DNA of 64,000 nt from Teredinibacter sp. KSP-S5-2 (GCF_032773895.1 NZ_CP120416.1:618001-682000); one strand, 5' to 3'; positions 35,811 to 45,435 are shown, counted from the stretch's first letter. The notes: a model not told the origin generated them from the letters alone. Translations and numbers: made by a program.

Positions 35811-36380
35811 ATGGATAACAAAGACCTTGTTTGGGATCTGGAGCAATTCCAAAAACGAAAAAGAGCAGAAAATTTTGTTCTCGGTTTCGAAAATAAACTG
35901 TGTGTTTATTCGGGGTCGGTAGAACAGCTTTATACCAATTACGATATCTTTTTCCCTAAGGATGAGAATCACAAGTTGGTTATCCTTCCTAACCCCTATG
36001 CTGCTCATGACACTTTCCACGGAATTGAGGAGGCTTCTGTTAAGGCGACGGGCATTTTTATCGTACCTTCTGACCCCAGAGATGAAAAAGGTCGTTTAAG
36101 TATGATGATTCCGCTAAAAGGAAGTGATGCCGGAAAGAGAAACTTTCGACGTGTTCCGCTTGACGTTGGGTTAAAACTGATAAATCAACATCGCCCATCA
36201 GACAAGCCTTTTTTGCCAGTGTTAATCAAAGGTGACCTACGAGAACTGGATGCGGATACGCCCTGCCTGCACTTACATTCCCTGTTGCTTTCGGATTTAC
36301 CAAAACTATCTGCTTTGGAGGTTAAGGATATTCAATCTGTTGTATTGGAGCGTTTGCAGGAGCTTGCTGGAAGGGTATAG
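35811..36380 (+). CDS. Hypothetical protein (189 aa)
   Basis: I do not recognise this soluble protein. It starts at ATG 35811 behind TTGGAG, as MDNKDLVWDLEQFQKRKRAE. A frame extension upstream to 35733 lacks a ribosome site. It is mixed alpha/beta (HKLVILPNPYAAHDTFHGIE, about 60-79; FIVPSDPRDEKGRLSMMIPL). No signal peptide or membrane segment is seen. It stands alone between a palindrome-rich spacer and the convergent TonB-like gene, 42 bp away. Confidence 0.65.
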   Translation: MDNKDLVWDLEQFQKRKRAENFVLGFENKLCVYSGSVEQLYTNYDIFFPKDENHKLVILPNPYAAHDTFHGIEEASVKATGIFIVPSDPRDEKGRLSMMIPLKGSDAGKRNFRRVPLDVGLKLINQHRPSDKPFLPVLIKGDLRELDADTPCLHLHSLLLSDLPKLSALEVKDIQSVVLERLQELAGRV

Positions 36381-36422
36381 AAATGGCCGCCCCGGAATGG
36401 GGCAGCCAGAATAGCTATCAAA

Positions 36423-37640
36423 TTATTTGAGCTGGAATACCACGGGTAAACTAAAGGTAAATTGCTCCCCGCTCATTTTTTCAGGCATAGCTGGGAAAGG
36501 GCTGGCACGTTTTACGCCTTTCTCCGCGGCTTTATCCAACGCCGAATAGTCACTGTTTTGCACGCTTTCAATATTCAATACTTTTCCTTCTCGATCGATG
36601 GTAACGGCAAGCCTTACTATTCCTTCCTGGCTAAGTGAAAGTGCCCGCGAGGGGTATTTCATAAATTTGCTTGACCACTTTTTCAGCTTGGCAATGTAGA
36701 GCTGCTGTTCTAGTAGACTTTCTGCTGTGAAATCCAGGTCGTCTTCTTCAAGCTCATCATCCAATAGCTCTTCTTTGGGGGCCATCGCGAGTTTGGGCTT
36801 TGGTTTTGCCTTGGGCTGAGGTTTTGCCTTAGGTGGCTCTGGAGTGGGTTTGGTTGCCGCGACGGCCGCGGGTGGAGCAATATCCACTTTTGCGGTTGGA
36901 AGCGGAGCGGTTGCGATTTTTGGCGCTGCAACAGTCGGTTCCGAGGGCAGGTCTACCGCAACCTTGGGTATATCTGTCTGATCTTCTGATGCTTCCTGAT
37001 GTCTCGCCGCGATGCTTTGAGCCAATTCATCCACTGTGGCAATACGTTCATCGGAGGGGCGAGTTTCATCGAATCGGGACTGTAAGCCTGACTCGACCTT
37101 ACCATTAGCAACCAATTTGCTGCGGAACTCTGAGGACAGCGGAACAGGGCCGATCCAGGCTCGAAGTAACAGGTCAAAAAACTGCGTACTTTCTATTTCG
37201 CCCAGTTGAACACCATTGAGAATGACTTTTACTGTGTCTGACCCCCGGTCGATGGTAAAAATATCTCCCTGAAGCATCTTAATTTTCAGCATATTACTGA
37301 AGTCGGCCATATTTTGAGCTTGTTTCTCCAGCTCAGCTGGGCTGGCATTAATCGCCATCCCTTCAATCCACATTCGCTTAAAGCGTCGTGAGGAGAGTCT
37401 ATCTGCAGTGACTCTGACTTGAATCCGTTTGTTTTCGTCAGCCAGCAGCACATCTCGAGAGCTGTCTGTCAGGGTTTCGGTGAAAAGTGCGGCGATAAAC
37501 TGTTCTTTACCCAGCTCAGAGTGGGTGGACATCCCATTTATCGTTGGTTCTGCGCTTGCACAGAGTGAGGCGATTGAGAGTGCAGCAATTGTGATTAGAC
37601 GACCAATTTGAGAGATCGGAGTTTTTTTCGTTCTTATCAT
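36423..37640 (-). CDS. Exported chalcone-isomerase-like domain fused to a TonB C-terminal domain
   Basis: A 405-aa periplasmic protein. The signal peptide ends near LCASA-EPT, so there is no membrane anchor at residue 1 like that of classical TonB. The region at about 35-175 resembles the bacterial chalcone-isomerase-like domain: IQVRVTADRLSSRRFKRMWI, then VILNGVQLGEIESTQFFDLL and RAWIGPVPLSSEFRSKL. A Pro/Lys/Ala-rich linker follows (about 215-290). The end (about 318-405) is a TonB C-terminal domain, with YPSRALSLSQEGIVRLAVTI and ALDKAAEKGVKRASPFPAMP. The start is ATG 37640. Its role, perhaps an outer-membrane energising or scaffold partner, is inference. Confidence 0.75.
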   Translation of the reverse strand: MIRTKKTPISQIGRLITIAALSIASLCASAEPTINGMSTHSELGKEQFIAALFTETLTDSSRDVLLADENKRIQVRVTADRLSSRRFKRMWIEGMAINASPAELEKQAQNMADFSNMLKIKMLQGDIFTIDRGSDTVKVILNGVQLGEIESTQFFDLLLRAWIGPVPLSSEFRSKLVANGKVESGLQSRFDETRPSDERIATVDELAQSIAARHQEASEDQTDIPKVAVDLPSEPTVAAPKIATAPLPTAKVDIAPPAAVAATKPTPEPPKAKPQPKAKPKPKLAMAPKEELLDDELEEDDLDFTAESLLEQQLYIAKLKKWSSKFMKYPSRALSLSQEGIVRLAVTIDREGKVLNIESVQNSDYSALDKAAEKGVKRASPFPAMPEKMSGEQFTFSLPVVFQLK

Positions 37641-38146
37641 ATGAACCTCATAAGCTCCAGTATTCATTGATACGGATACGTTGCTTTTACCCTTTTATAA
37701 GGGGTTTCTAAAGTATGCTGTTAACGCTGTTTTACAACTAAGTAATATAAGTATATACCGACAAAGTCCGGTGCGAGTTTTCGCCTTAGCGAGAACAGCA
37801 CCAGACTACCCCACTAACTGTACAGGAATTTAGTCTCACTTCAAGCCGTGAATTCTTGGATTTATAGTAAATTTCAGAGGTATAAACATTTCTTTAAGGT
37901 CTTGGCAGTTGGCGCCTGAAGTTGTAGAGTGCACCCAAATTTGAGTTACATCCTTATGTTGATTGTTGCGCCATTTTGAAAAGAGCATTGGTTCAGTTTT
38001 TGAGCGTGATTTGGGTAACAAAAATACTAAATGGAATAAGAATGTCGTTCAAATTTGATTCGCTACTCGGATTAACGGCTATTGTTTTAGAAGAATAGTC
38101 GAGCTGCGTAGGCAGAACAGATTTAATAAAATTCACTAGGCGCTTT
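37641..38146. other. Intergenic region with a long imperfect hairpin
   Basis: This is about 500 bp between divergent genes. At 37765-37807 a 43-nt hairpin pairs AGTC-x-GGTGC with GCACC-x-GACT, and TTTTCGC with GCGAGAA around a CTTA loop, with a few mismatches. No T-tract follows. A 61-codon minus-strand frame at 37836-38021 has a TTG start and no recognised homology, so I do not call it a gene. Confidence 0.5.
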
Positions 38147-38839
38147 ATGGAAGTTCATCCTCTAAGTCGATACCCTCAGGCAACGCTTGATAACCTTTTG
38201 GCCTCCATACCATTTTATAAGACAGTACAGCAAACAGATCAGTATCAATATGACCTGTTGATGCGCTATTCGCGTGTGAGTGAATTTCGACCTGGCGAGG
38301 TTCTGATGGAACAGGGGCAAAATGATCAATGGTTGTATTTCCTATTGAAAGGTCAGCTTGCTGTGTTGGTTGGTGATACCAAGGCAGAGAGAAAAGTCGT
38401 CAACTACCTGACACCTGGGGAGGTCTTCGGTGATTTGGCGGTTTTGGTTGATCATCAACGAACAGCGACAGTGATTGCTGATTCAAATTGTAAGCGCGTC
38501 TTGGTTTTTGGAACGGACTTTACTGTATTCGGTGAGTTAACTGATATCAGCAAAATTTCGTTATTTACCAAGTTGGTTTACTACCGCAATATGGTGCATA
38601 ACTTACGATGGAAATTGGAAGTCTATCGAATGTCCTACCCTGAACACAGCTTTGCTTCAAATCATCGTAAAGTAAAACTCTACATTGGAAAAAAAGACAC
38701 GCTGGAAGAGCTTATTAGTTTGGACGAACAAGCAAGAGCGTTGGCGCGTTTATTAGTACAATGGAATTTAGAATTTGATAGATTAGCAATTTCACCAAGA
38801 GATAAATTGGATTACACCACTTTAGCTGCAATTGGTTAA
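38147..38839 (+). CDS. Cyclic nucleotide-binding domain protein
   Basis: A 230-aa protein with one cNMP-binding domain (about 40-150): VSEFRPGEVLMEQGQNDQWL (about 44-63), YFLLKGQLAVLVGD and the phosphate-binding cassette region GEVFGDLAVLVDHQRTATVI (about 91-110). The cassette has GDLAV and HQRTA in place of the usual GELAL/RAATV, so ligand binding is uncertain. No HTH DNA-binding domain is seen after it; the C-terminus is helical. It may be a stand-alone sensor acting on a partner. Confidence 0.8.
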   Translation: MEVHPLSRYPQATLDNLLASIPFYKTVQQTDQYQYDLLMRYSRVSEFRPGEVLMEQGQNDQWLYFLLKGQLAVLVGDTKAERKVVNYLTPGEVFGDLAVLVDHQRTATVIADSNCKRVLVFGTDFTVFGELTDISKISLFTKLVYYRNMVHNLRWKLEVYRMSYPEHSFASNHRKVKLYIGKKDTLEELISLDEQARALARLLVQWNLEFDRLAISPRDKLDYTTLAAIG

Positions 38840-39062
38840 CATTGTTGATTTTTATCAATGATAACAAAGGGTAACATTCACTCTCTGTTCACAGTTCCTT
38901 TGATGTAATAAGCTTCCGCATCTGGAGTGCAGGGGAGCTACTTCACCGTCTTCACCCTCGTATAGAGTTCCCTCTTTCTCTGCGAAATTCTGATACTTTT
39001 CGAGCATAAAAAGTATCTGTTTGTATTGCTAATCCATTTCGTTTTTTTATTGGGAAGAACTC

Positions 39063-40184
39063 ATGAATTCAAATTACCGGCTGGCGTTATTTTTATCGGT
39101 TTTAACCGTATTATGGGTCGCTTCTGGTTATGTTCGCCAAAATAAATTGGAAAAAGACGCAGAGCTTGCTGAGCAATCAAAAAATGCGTCGGTATTTACT
39201 GTGCAGGCAGAATATCATCATGCCCGGGAATATCAGCGAGGAATTTTGGCCAGAGGTAAAACCGAAGCAAATCGAACTGTTGCGGTTATGGCGGAAATAG
39301 ATGGTGTTGTTGTGTCCACTCCAGCAACAGAGGGTACCTGGGTGGAAGAAGGTTCCGTTCTCTGTGAGTTGGATTCTGAAGACAGGGCGTTAAAATTGGC
39401 GCAAGCAAAAGCTTCATTGGAAAAAGCAAAGCTTGACTATCAAGGCGCGTTAAAACTTAAAGACGGTGGTTACCAATCGAAATCTCAGATTGCTGCGGCG
39501 AAATCCAGTCTGGTTTTAGCTGAAGCAACATTAAAGAGAGCAACTTTGGAGTTGGATCGGCTCACAATTGAAGCACCTTTTTCCGGCATCATTGAACGAC
39601 GTGAAGCTGAAGCGGGAGATTTTCTTCAACGTGGTCAACCCTGTGCCTCTCTTGTTGAACTGTCACCTTTAGTTGTTGCAGCACAAATATCGGAAGATGA
39701 AGTGATGCAGTTGGATCGAGGTGCTCAAGCAAAAGTCCATTTTATTTCCGGGGAAACCTTGGATGGCACATTGCGATTCATTGGCCATACTTCAGACCCA
39801 TTGACGCGAACATTTCGTATTGAGGTTGTGGTGCCAAATGCAGATTTGGTTTTAAAGGCTGGCTTAACGGCAGATATTACTGTTGCAACTCGATCTGAAG
39901 TGGCGCACTTAATTTCTCCTTCTCTACTTTCTTTGGAGGATTCCGGAAAAATTGCTGTACGTATACTGGATGAGTCAGAAAAAGTTCGCAGTGTGAGTGT
40001 CAACCTCATCGGTGATGATAAAGACGGTGTTTGGGTGACGGGTTTACCTGAAAATGTTTTGCTCATTACTGTTGGACAGGAATATGTCTCTGAAGGTCAG
40101 CAGGTTAAGGTCGTGATTAATGGAGAGGAGAGTTCAAAGGAAGGGGATGATGTTCTTGAAGCATCTGTTGTAGGTATCCAGTAA
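39063..40184 (+). CDS. RND efflux periplasmic adaptor (membrane fusion protein)
   Basis: A 373-aa adaptor that links the RND pump to the outer membrane. An N-terminal signal-anchor (YRLALFLSVLTVLWVASGYV, about 4-23) is followed by the lipoyl half-motif AEIDGVVVSTPATEGTWVEE (about 77-96), the alpha-hairpin (AQAKASLEKAKLDYQGALKL) and the second lipoyl half LTIEAPFSGIIERREAEAGD. A beta-barrel domain follows. The stop overlaps the permease start as TAATG, so the operon is translationally coupled. No lipobox Cys is present. Confidence 0.93.
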   Translation: MNSNYRLALFLSVLTVLWVASGYVRQNKLEKDAELAEQSKNASVFTVQAEYHHAREYQRGILARGKTEANRTVAVMAEIDGVVVSTPATEGTWVEEGSVLCELDSEDRALKLAQAKASLEKAKLDYQGALKLKDGGYQSKSQIAAAKSSLVLAEATLKRATLELDRLTIEAPFSGIIERREAEAGDFLQRGQPCASLVELSPLVVAAQISEDEVMQLDRGAQAKVHFISGETLDGTLRFIGHTSDPLTRTFRIEVVVPNADLVLKAGLTADITVATRSEVAHLISPSLLSLEDSGKIAVRILDESEKVRSVSVNLIGDDKDGVWVTGLPENVLLITVGQEYVSEGQQVKVVINGEESSKEGDDVLEASVVGIQ

Positions 40185-43100
40185 TGAATGTAATCAGTGC
40201 AGCAATTTCCAGAGCGAGAGCAACGCTCTGTATCATGGTTTTAATTGTTGTTGCGGGTATTCAGGCGCGCAATAACATGACAATTGAAGCTTCTCCTAAC
40301 CCTTCTGTTCCCATTGCGGTTGTTTCTGTTTATCAGGATGGTATTTCTCCTGAAGATGGGGCTCGCTTATTGGTTCGCCCTTTGGAAAAAGAGCTACGTT
40401 CTCTAGAAGGGTTAAAAGAAATTCGTGCCACATCTCGAGAATCTATTTCGTATGTGATTGTTGAGTTCGAGGCGGATCAGGATGTTGATCAAGCCTTACT
40501 TGATGTGCGTACTGCTGTTGATAGAGCGAAAGCTGAATTACCTATCGATGCAGAAGAGCCTGTTGTCAATGAAGTTTCTGCGGATGATGCTCCAACTATT
40601 ATTGTGACGGTTGCGGGTGAAGTGCAGGAACGTGTGCTTTATCAAACAGCGCAAACATTGAAACGACAGATAGAATCTCTCCCAAGTGTATTAGAAGCAG
40701 AGCTGACAGGTCACAGGGAAGAAGTCATTGAAGCGACTATCGACCCTTCTCGCGTAGAAAGCTATGGCATTACCAGTGGTGAAATATTTAACGCTGTGGT
40801 GAGTAATAATTTACTTGTACCTGCCGGCAATATTGATACAGGTGAAGGGCGTTTTGCGGTAAAAGTCCCCGCATTAATTGAAGACCGGGACGATGTCTAT
40901 AACTTACCTATCCGAGCCAATGCTGATGGCGTTATTCGTTTAGGTGAAGTAGCTGATGTGCGCCGTACTTTTAAAGATCCATGGCAATATACAACTGTTA
41001 ATGGTGAAAGAGCCATTTCAATTGAGGTCAGAAAACGCAATGAAGCAAATGATATTGCTGTAACTAAAGCCGTGAGAGAGCTCGTTGATGAGCTGAAACC
41101 AACAGTTCCCGAAGCAGTTACTATCGACTATTTGATGGATCAATCCGATTTCTCAATTGGAATGATTAATGAAATGCAGGGAAATATTATGACCGCCATG
41201 GTTTTGGTAATGGTCATTATTATTGCTGCGCTAGGTTATCGGTCTGGGATTTTGGTTGGGATTGGTATTCCGTTTTCTCTCCTGTTTGGCTTGCTGGTTG
41301 TTTACTTTATTGGGTTCTCATTCAACTTTATGGTGTTGTTCGGCATGCTTTTGGCCCTGGGTATGTTGATCGATGGTGCGATTGTTGTCACTGAGTATGC
41401 TGACAGGAAAATGGCGGAAGGCTCTGACAGTAAAGAAGCTTATCGTTATGCAGTAAAGAGAATGCTTTGGCCGGTTACAGCTTCGACTACCACCACTCTT
41501 GCGGCTTTCTTGCCTATCATGTTTTGGCCTGGTGTCGCTGGCGAATTTATGCGTTATTTGCCGGTTACCGTTTTTGCTGTTCTTGTCGGTTCCCTTTTAT
41601 ATGCCTTGTTATTTGCCCCTGTTATGGGGGCGTTAATGGGCAAGAATAAAATGGATGAAAAAACAACCGATTATCTTAAAAGACTGGAGACGGATGATCC
41701 CCGTTCGCATGGCGGTATTACCGGGAAGTATGTAAAAGTTTTAACGAGTGTAATAGACCATCCGTTTGCGCTTTTTGTTGGTGCTATTTATTTGTTGGTT
41801 GCGATATTCATGGCCTTTGCCAACTTTAATAAAGGCGTGGAGTTTTTTGTTGAAACTGAGCAAATTATTGGCACAGTGGATGTTCGTGCTCAAGGTAATT
41901 TGGCGGTAGAAGAAGCGAGAGCACTAGCGGCGGAGGTGGAAAAAGTCGTGATGAGTGTTCCTGGTGTTAAGGTTGTGTATTCGGTTGCCAGCCCTGGGGC
42001 TCCGCAGCAATTTGGCCCCCGGTCACCGGAAAAGGATCAGATCGCCGCGATGTTGATTGAAACTTATAAGCCTGAAGTTTTGGGCCGGTCAACTCATGAA
42101 GTCTATGCCGAGATTCGCAAGAAGACTAAGAATATGCCTGGTGTCTATGTGAATGCGGTGGCAATGGAAGGGGGGCCTCCTGTCGGGAAACCCGTGCAAA
42201 TTCAGTTAGAGTCGCTTAATCGGGAGAAACTGTTGAACAGTGCCCGGGATTTACGTGCTCAGTTAGAAAAAAATATTCCTGGCTTAAGGGATGTTACGGA
42301 TTCTACACCGTTACCTGGTATTGAGTGGACGATCGAAGTAGACAGGGATTTGGCCGCGCAAATGGGCGCGAATGTGATGGAAGTTGGTCGAGCTGTTCAG
42401 TTGGTCACAAATGGTATTAAGTTGTCTGAATATCGACCCGATGACGCTGATGATGAGGTAGATATTCGCGTTCGATTACCTGAATCTGAACGTGGATTGC
42501 AGCAATTAAAAAATATCAAGGTAAACACTGCGAACGGTACAGTCGCCGCATCCAGTTTCGTTAAGCGAATTGCCAGTCCAAGAGTCGATAAAGTTCAGCG
42601 TATTAACGGCAAAGAATATGCAATGGTACTGGCCGATGTGGAAGATGGTGTCAACGCAGAAGACAAAGTGAAAGAGATCAAGGCGTGGTTAAAAGAAAAC
42701 CCCTTGGATAAGGACGTTCGGGTCGTGTATCGAGGTGCTAATGAAGAGCAGGAAAAATCTCAGGCTTTCTTAACCACCGCTATGTTATTGGCATTATTCT
42801 TAATGTTTATATTGCTGGTGACCCAGTTTAATAGTTTCTACCAAGCTTTTTTGACACTTTCTTCTGTTATTCTGTCAACCGCGGGTGTTTTTCTGGGGCT
42901 GACTCTTACCGGCTCTACATTCAGTGTCATTATGACGGGGGTAGGTATTGTTGCTTTGGCGGGGATTGTGGTGAACAACAATATTGTACTGATTGATACG
43001 TTTAATCATGTACGTAAAACCCGTCCAGAGTTAGAAGAGAAAGAAGCTGCTTTATTAGCCGCGACGTTAAGGCTACGTCCAGTATTTTTAACAACATTCA

Positions 43101-43396
43101 CAACGATACTGGGTTTATTGCCTTTGGCTCGAGGCCTCAGTATCGATTTGGTTGGACGAACGATAATCCACGGGGGGGTAGTTGGTTCATTCTGGGTGTC
43201 CCTTGCCAGTGCTATTGTCTATGGTTTGTTGTTTTCAACCATACTCACTCTGGTTGTTACACCGGCTATGCTGGCATTGCCTCATGAGGCAAAAGCCTTG
43301 TACCGAAAGTATGTTAAGACTCCCTATAAGCATTACAGGGAACATCCGAGGAGACCACTAGCGCCGTTGACTCGAGATAGAGGAGAGATAAAGTGA
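40184..43396 (+). CDS. RND-family efflux permease (HAE1/AcrB-like)
   Basis: A 1070-aa proton-driven inner-membrane pump with the expected 12 helices and two large periplasmic loops. Helix 4 carries the proton-relay acidic residues: GMLLALGMLIDGAIVVTEYA (about 386-405, with D and E in place of the usual DD). Helix 10 region is GIVALAGIVVNNNIVLIDTF. The permease opens with MNVISAAISRARATLCIMVL. HAE1-type relatives expel drugs, dyes or lipids; the substrate here is unknown. No outer-membrane factor gene is present, so it probably shares a TolC-type channel. Confidence 0.94.
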   Translation: MNVISAAISRARATLCIMVLIVVAGIQARNNMTIEASPNPSVPIAVVSVYQDGISPEDGARLLVRPLEKELRSLEGLKEIRATSRESISYVIVEFEADQDVDQALLDVRTAVDRAKAELPIDAEEPVVNEVSADDAPTIIVTVAGEVQERVLYQTAQTLKRQIESLPSVLEAELTGHREEVIEATIDPSRVESYGITSGEIFNAVVSNNLLVPAGNIDTGEGRFAVKVPALIEDRDDVYNLPIRANADGVIRLGEVADVRRTFKDPWQYTTVNGERAISIEVRKRNEANDIAVTKAVRELVDELKPTVPEAVTIDYLMDQSDFSIGMINEMQGNIMTAMVLVMVIIIAALGYRSGILVGIGIPFSLLFGLLVVYFIGFSFNFMVLFGMLLALGMLIDGAIVVTEYADRKMAEGSDSKEAYRYAVKRMLWPVTASTTTTLAAFLPIMFWPGVAGEFMRYLPVTVFAVLVGSLLYALLFAPVMGALMGKNKMDEKTTDYLKRLETDDPRSHGGITGKYVKVLTSVIDHPFALFVGAIYLLVAIFMAFANFNKGVEFFVETEQIIGTVDVRAQGNLAVEEARALAAEVEKVVMSVPGVKVVYSVASPGAPQQFGPRSPEKDQIAAMLIETYKPEVLGRSTHEVYAEIRKKTKNMPGVYVNAVAMEGGPPVGKPVQIQLESLNREKLLNSARDLRAQLEKNIPGLRDVTDSTPLPGIEWTIEVDRDLAAQMGANVMEVGRAVQLVTNGIKLSEYRPDDADDEVDIRVRLPESERGLQQLKNIKVNTANGTVAASSFVKRIASPRVDKVQRINGKEYAMVLADVEDGVNAEDKVKEIKAWLKENPLDKDVRVVYRGANEEQEKSQAFLTTAMLLALFLMFILLVTQFNSFYQAFLTLSSVILSTAGVFLGLTLTGSTFSVIMTGVGIVALAGIVVNNNIVLIDTFNHVRKTRPELEEKEAALLAATLRLRPVFLTTFTTILGLLPLARGLSIDLVGRTIIHGGVVGSFWVSLASAIVYGLLFSTILTLVVTPAMLALPHEAKALYRKYVKTPYKHYREHPRRPLAPLTRDRGEIK

Positions 43397-43827
43397 GAAA
43401 TTTTCTGATCTTCCTCTGGGCTGTTATCTGGGGGCTCCCGCTTGTTGGGGTGCTTGTCGCAACGGCTATGCTGCTTCCATCTCTAGCTTCACTGATTTTT
43501 GCTGGGGGTGTGGGGATTTTGGTCACCGTACTCGGTGGAATATTACTTCTGGGACTGGCTGGTTGCTACATTTTTGCTTTGATCGGTATCTTTGATAAGT
43601 GGTACTTTTCCTGGGTGTGGATCAGTGCTGCAAACTATTTGGCACCATTTATTCTTGGTTTATCAATGGTCGCTGTTACTTTTCTCGCTCCGTTTGAAAT
43701 CGGATCTTGGGGCTTGCTTCTGTTATTGGGAGGAGCTCTTAAACTTAGCTTTTTTGTGCGAGATTATTGGCAGGCTGAGTCCGTTCAAGATGAATACGAA
43801 GTCTCCAAGTATACGGCAGTAAACTGA
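43393..43827 (+). CDS. Small membrane protein of the RND operon (144 aa)
   Basis: The start GTG overlaps the permease stop (GTGA), so it belongs to the operon. It has about four hydrophobic helices (FLIFLWAVIWGLPLVGVLVA, about 3-22; LGGILLLGLAGCYIFALIGI) and no recognised domain. A small accessory subunit of the pump is plausible but unproven. A strong hairpin follows the stop. Confidence 0.65.
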   Translation: MRNFLIFLWAVIWGLPLVGVLVATAMLLPSLASLIFAGGVGILVTVLGGILLLGLAGCYIFALIGIFDKWYFSWVWISAANYLAPFILGLSMVAVTFLAPFEIGSWGLLLLLGGALKLSFFVRDYWQAESVQDEYEVSKYTAVN

Positions 43828-43842
43828 TCTTTTTACCTTATC

Positions 43843-43875
43843 GTCAGCAATGTGGGGTGAGACCATATTGCTGAC
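43843..43875 (+). terminator. Hairpin after the RND operon
   Basis: GTCAGCAAT (43843-43851) and ATTGCTGAC (43867-43875) pair perfectly, and TGG/CCA extend the stem past one mismatch. It begins 15 bp after the operon. No T-tract follows, so it may be a 3' stabiliser or a rho-dependent end. Confidence 0.55.
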
Positions 43876-44126
43876 CGAATCATCTCTCTGTAGACCATAT
43901 CTTTTTCTGGAATCTCTTCTGTTATCTGAGCGTGGGGATGTATATTTTGTTTTCCGCTGTCATATCAACCGCGGGCCTGCTCCCATTTTGCTTTCAGATG
44001 GCCTGTTATTTAACCAATGAATTTGGTACTCAAAAAACGTGAATCGATTCTACTGCTAATATTTACTAAGGATATGCCGATATAGATCTTTTGGGCTTTG
44101 TGTATACATAAATAATACTGTGGCTT

Positions 44127-44798
44127 ATGTCTTCTCACGAAATATTGCAATTTGACGATTTGGATTTACATGTTGGGAATATTGTTCAAATCCATCCTAA
44201 TCCCAAAGAATCAACAAGGTTTGATTGTACTTATATTGGTGGAATTCCAGGAGAGGCAGTTATTGTCTCTGTGTCCCCAACAGGTGAATTTCCTGTGGTC
44301 AAAGAGGGGCAAAAAGTCGCTATTCGAACTTCTACAGCGATTGGCATTGCTATGTTTCCCACTACGGTGTTGTTTATTTCAGAAATCCCTACATTAATGG
44401 TATATCTGGATATTCCTCAAGCAATCAAGCATAAGTCTGTGCGCACTGCAATGAGGGTAGAAGTGAGCTTGCCAATATTAGTTTCAAGTACAGTCGATCG
44501 AAGTTTGAGAGGAATTACTGGAAAAATAGCGGATATAAGTGTTTCTGGAGCTGGTCTATTACTAGAGCGAAGTGTTGGGGAAGTTGGCGAGAAGGTTGAA
44601 ATAAAGGGCAAGTTTGAAGTTGCTGGGATACAGCGGTTATTGTCGATTGAAGTGATGATTCGTTCCAAAATCCAGCGCAGCAACGGTGATTTTTTTTACG
44701 GAGTTGAGTTTCTAAAGGGAAGTGAGGACAAGATGTTGGTTCTGTTTGGGTATGTATTCAATGCAATGGCAATTGGTAAAATTCAATCTGTTCGCTAA
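44127..44798 (+). CDS. PilZ-domain protein with YcgR-like N-terminal domain
   Basis: A 223-aa protein likely to bind cyclic di-GMP. The N-terminal half (about 10-105) resembles the flagellar-brake YcgR/YpfA domain. The PilZ domain has RTAMR (RxxxR, about 107-111) and DISVSGAGLLL (D/NxSxxG, about 137-147). Such proteins control motility, exopolysaccharide or pili. There is no membrane segment. Its 3' end overlaps the start of the next gene by about 40 bp, so the exported protein downstream is probably co-expressed. Confidence 0.88.
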   Translation: MSSHEILQFDDLDLHVGNIVQIHPNPKESTRFDCTYIGGIPGEAVIVSVSPTGEFPVVKEGQKVAIRTSTAIGIAMFPTTVLFISEIPTLMVYLDIPQAIKHKSVRTAMRVEVSLPILVSSTVDRSLRGITGKIADISVSGAGLLLERSVGEVGEKVEIKGKFEVAGIQRLLSIEVMIRSKIQRSNGDFFYGVEFLKGSEDKMLVLFGYVFNAMAIGKIQSVR

Positions 44799-45417
44799 GC
44801 TCGTTTTGGCAATTGGGTTGTGGCTAACCCCTGTTCTTTCGGGCCTGGCTTTCGATGAAAACCGTCTTTGGCTTCCTTCTCAATACCAAACTCTCTATCT
44901 TGATTTAAAAAAAGCAGCAGAGGTTGCCGAATCTATAGATCGGTGTGTTGTTGTGCTTGATGGAACGCTGGATTTGGATCGCAGCTCTGACGGTCATCCC
45001 GTTTATAGAATACTCTGCCGTCAGCAAAACGGTAAAAGCTACAATGAGATGGTGGATGGGGTGAGTTTTCGCACCTTAACGACAAAAGTCCCGATTGTTC
45101 TCGAACCAACGGCTGAAGAGCTAGAGCAAATGAGATTGGCAGAGGAAAGAAAACGGGCGGAGGAGCTTAGAATCTGGAAGCTAAATATGTGGAAGTTATG
45201 TCAAAGCACGTTTACAGATAAGACATCGCTTATGATCAATCTGGTGTTAATTACTCAAAATCAGCCGGAACCGAACTATATCGACGAGAGTAGAATTCAG
45301 TACATTATTGATTTTGACGCAGAGAATCAGCAGGGAGATAAACTACGGTTTCGATCTATATGTGTTACTGAAAATAACCTGATTGAGAGTTTTAAAATCA
45401 GGAGAAGGGTCAATTAG
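44752..45417 (+). CDS. Hypothetical exported protein downstream of PilZ (221 aa)
   Basis: I do not recognise the family. From ATG 44752 or 44761 the N-terminus is a signal peptide (FNLFAKLVLAIGLWLTPVLS, about 11-30), giving a periplasmic protein. Acidic helices follow (PTAEELEQMRLAEERKRAEE, about 128-147), then a Cys-containing C-terminal domain (WKLCQSTF; RFRSICVTENNLIES). The start lies inside the PilZ gene in another frame, which suggests translational coupling. The co-expression hints at a c-di-GMP-linked envelope function; this is inference. Confidence 0.6.
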   Translation: MYSMQWQLVKFNLFAKLVLAIGLWLTPVLSGLAFDENRLWLPSQYQTLYLDLKKAAEVAESIDRCVVVLDGTLDLDRSSDGHPVYRILCRQQNGKSYNEMVDGVSFRTLTTKVPIVLEPTAEELEQMRLAEERKRAEELRIWKLNMWKLCQSTFTDKTSLMINLVLITQNQPEPNYIDESRIQYIIDFDAENQQGDKLRFRSICVTENNLIESFKIRRRVN

Positions 45418-45435
45418 CTATTCAAGATAATGAGA

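Noticed and set aside
37836-38021. 61-codon minus-strand frame with TTG start
   Set aside because: No ribosome site and no recognised homology; it lies in a control region between divergent genes.
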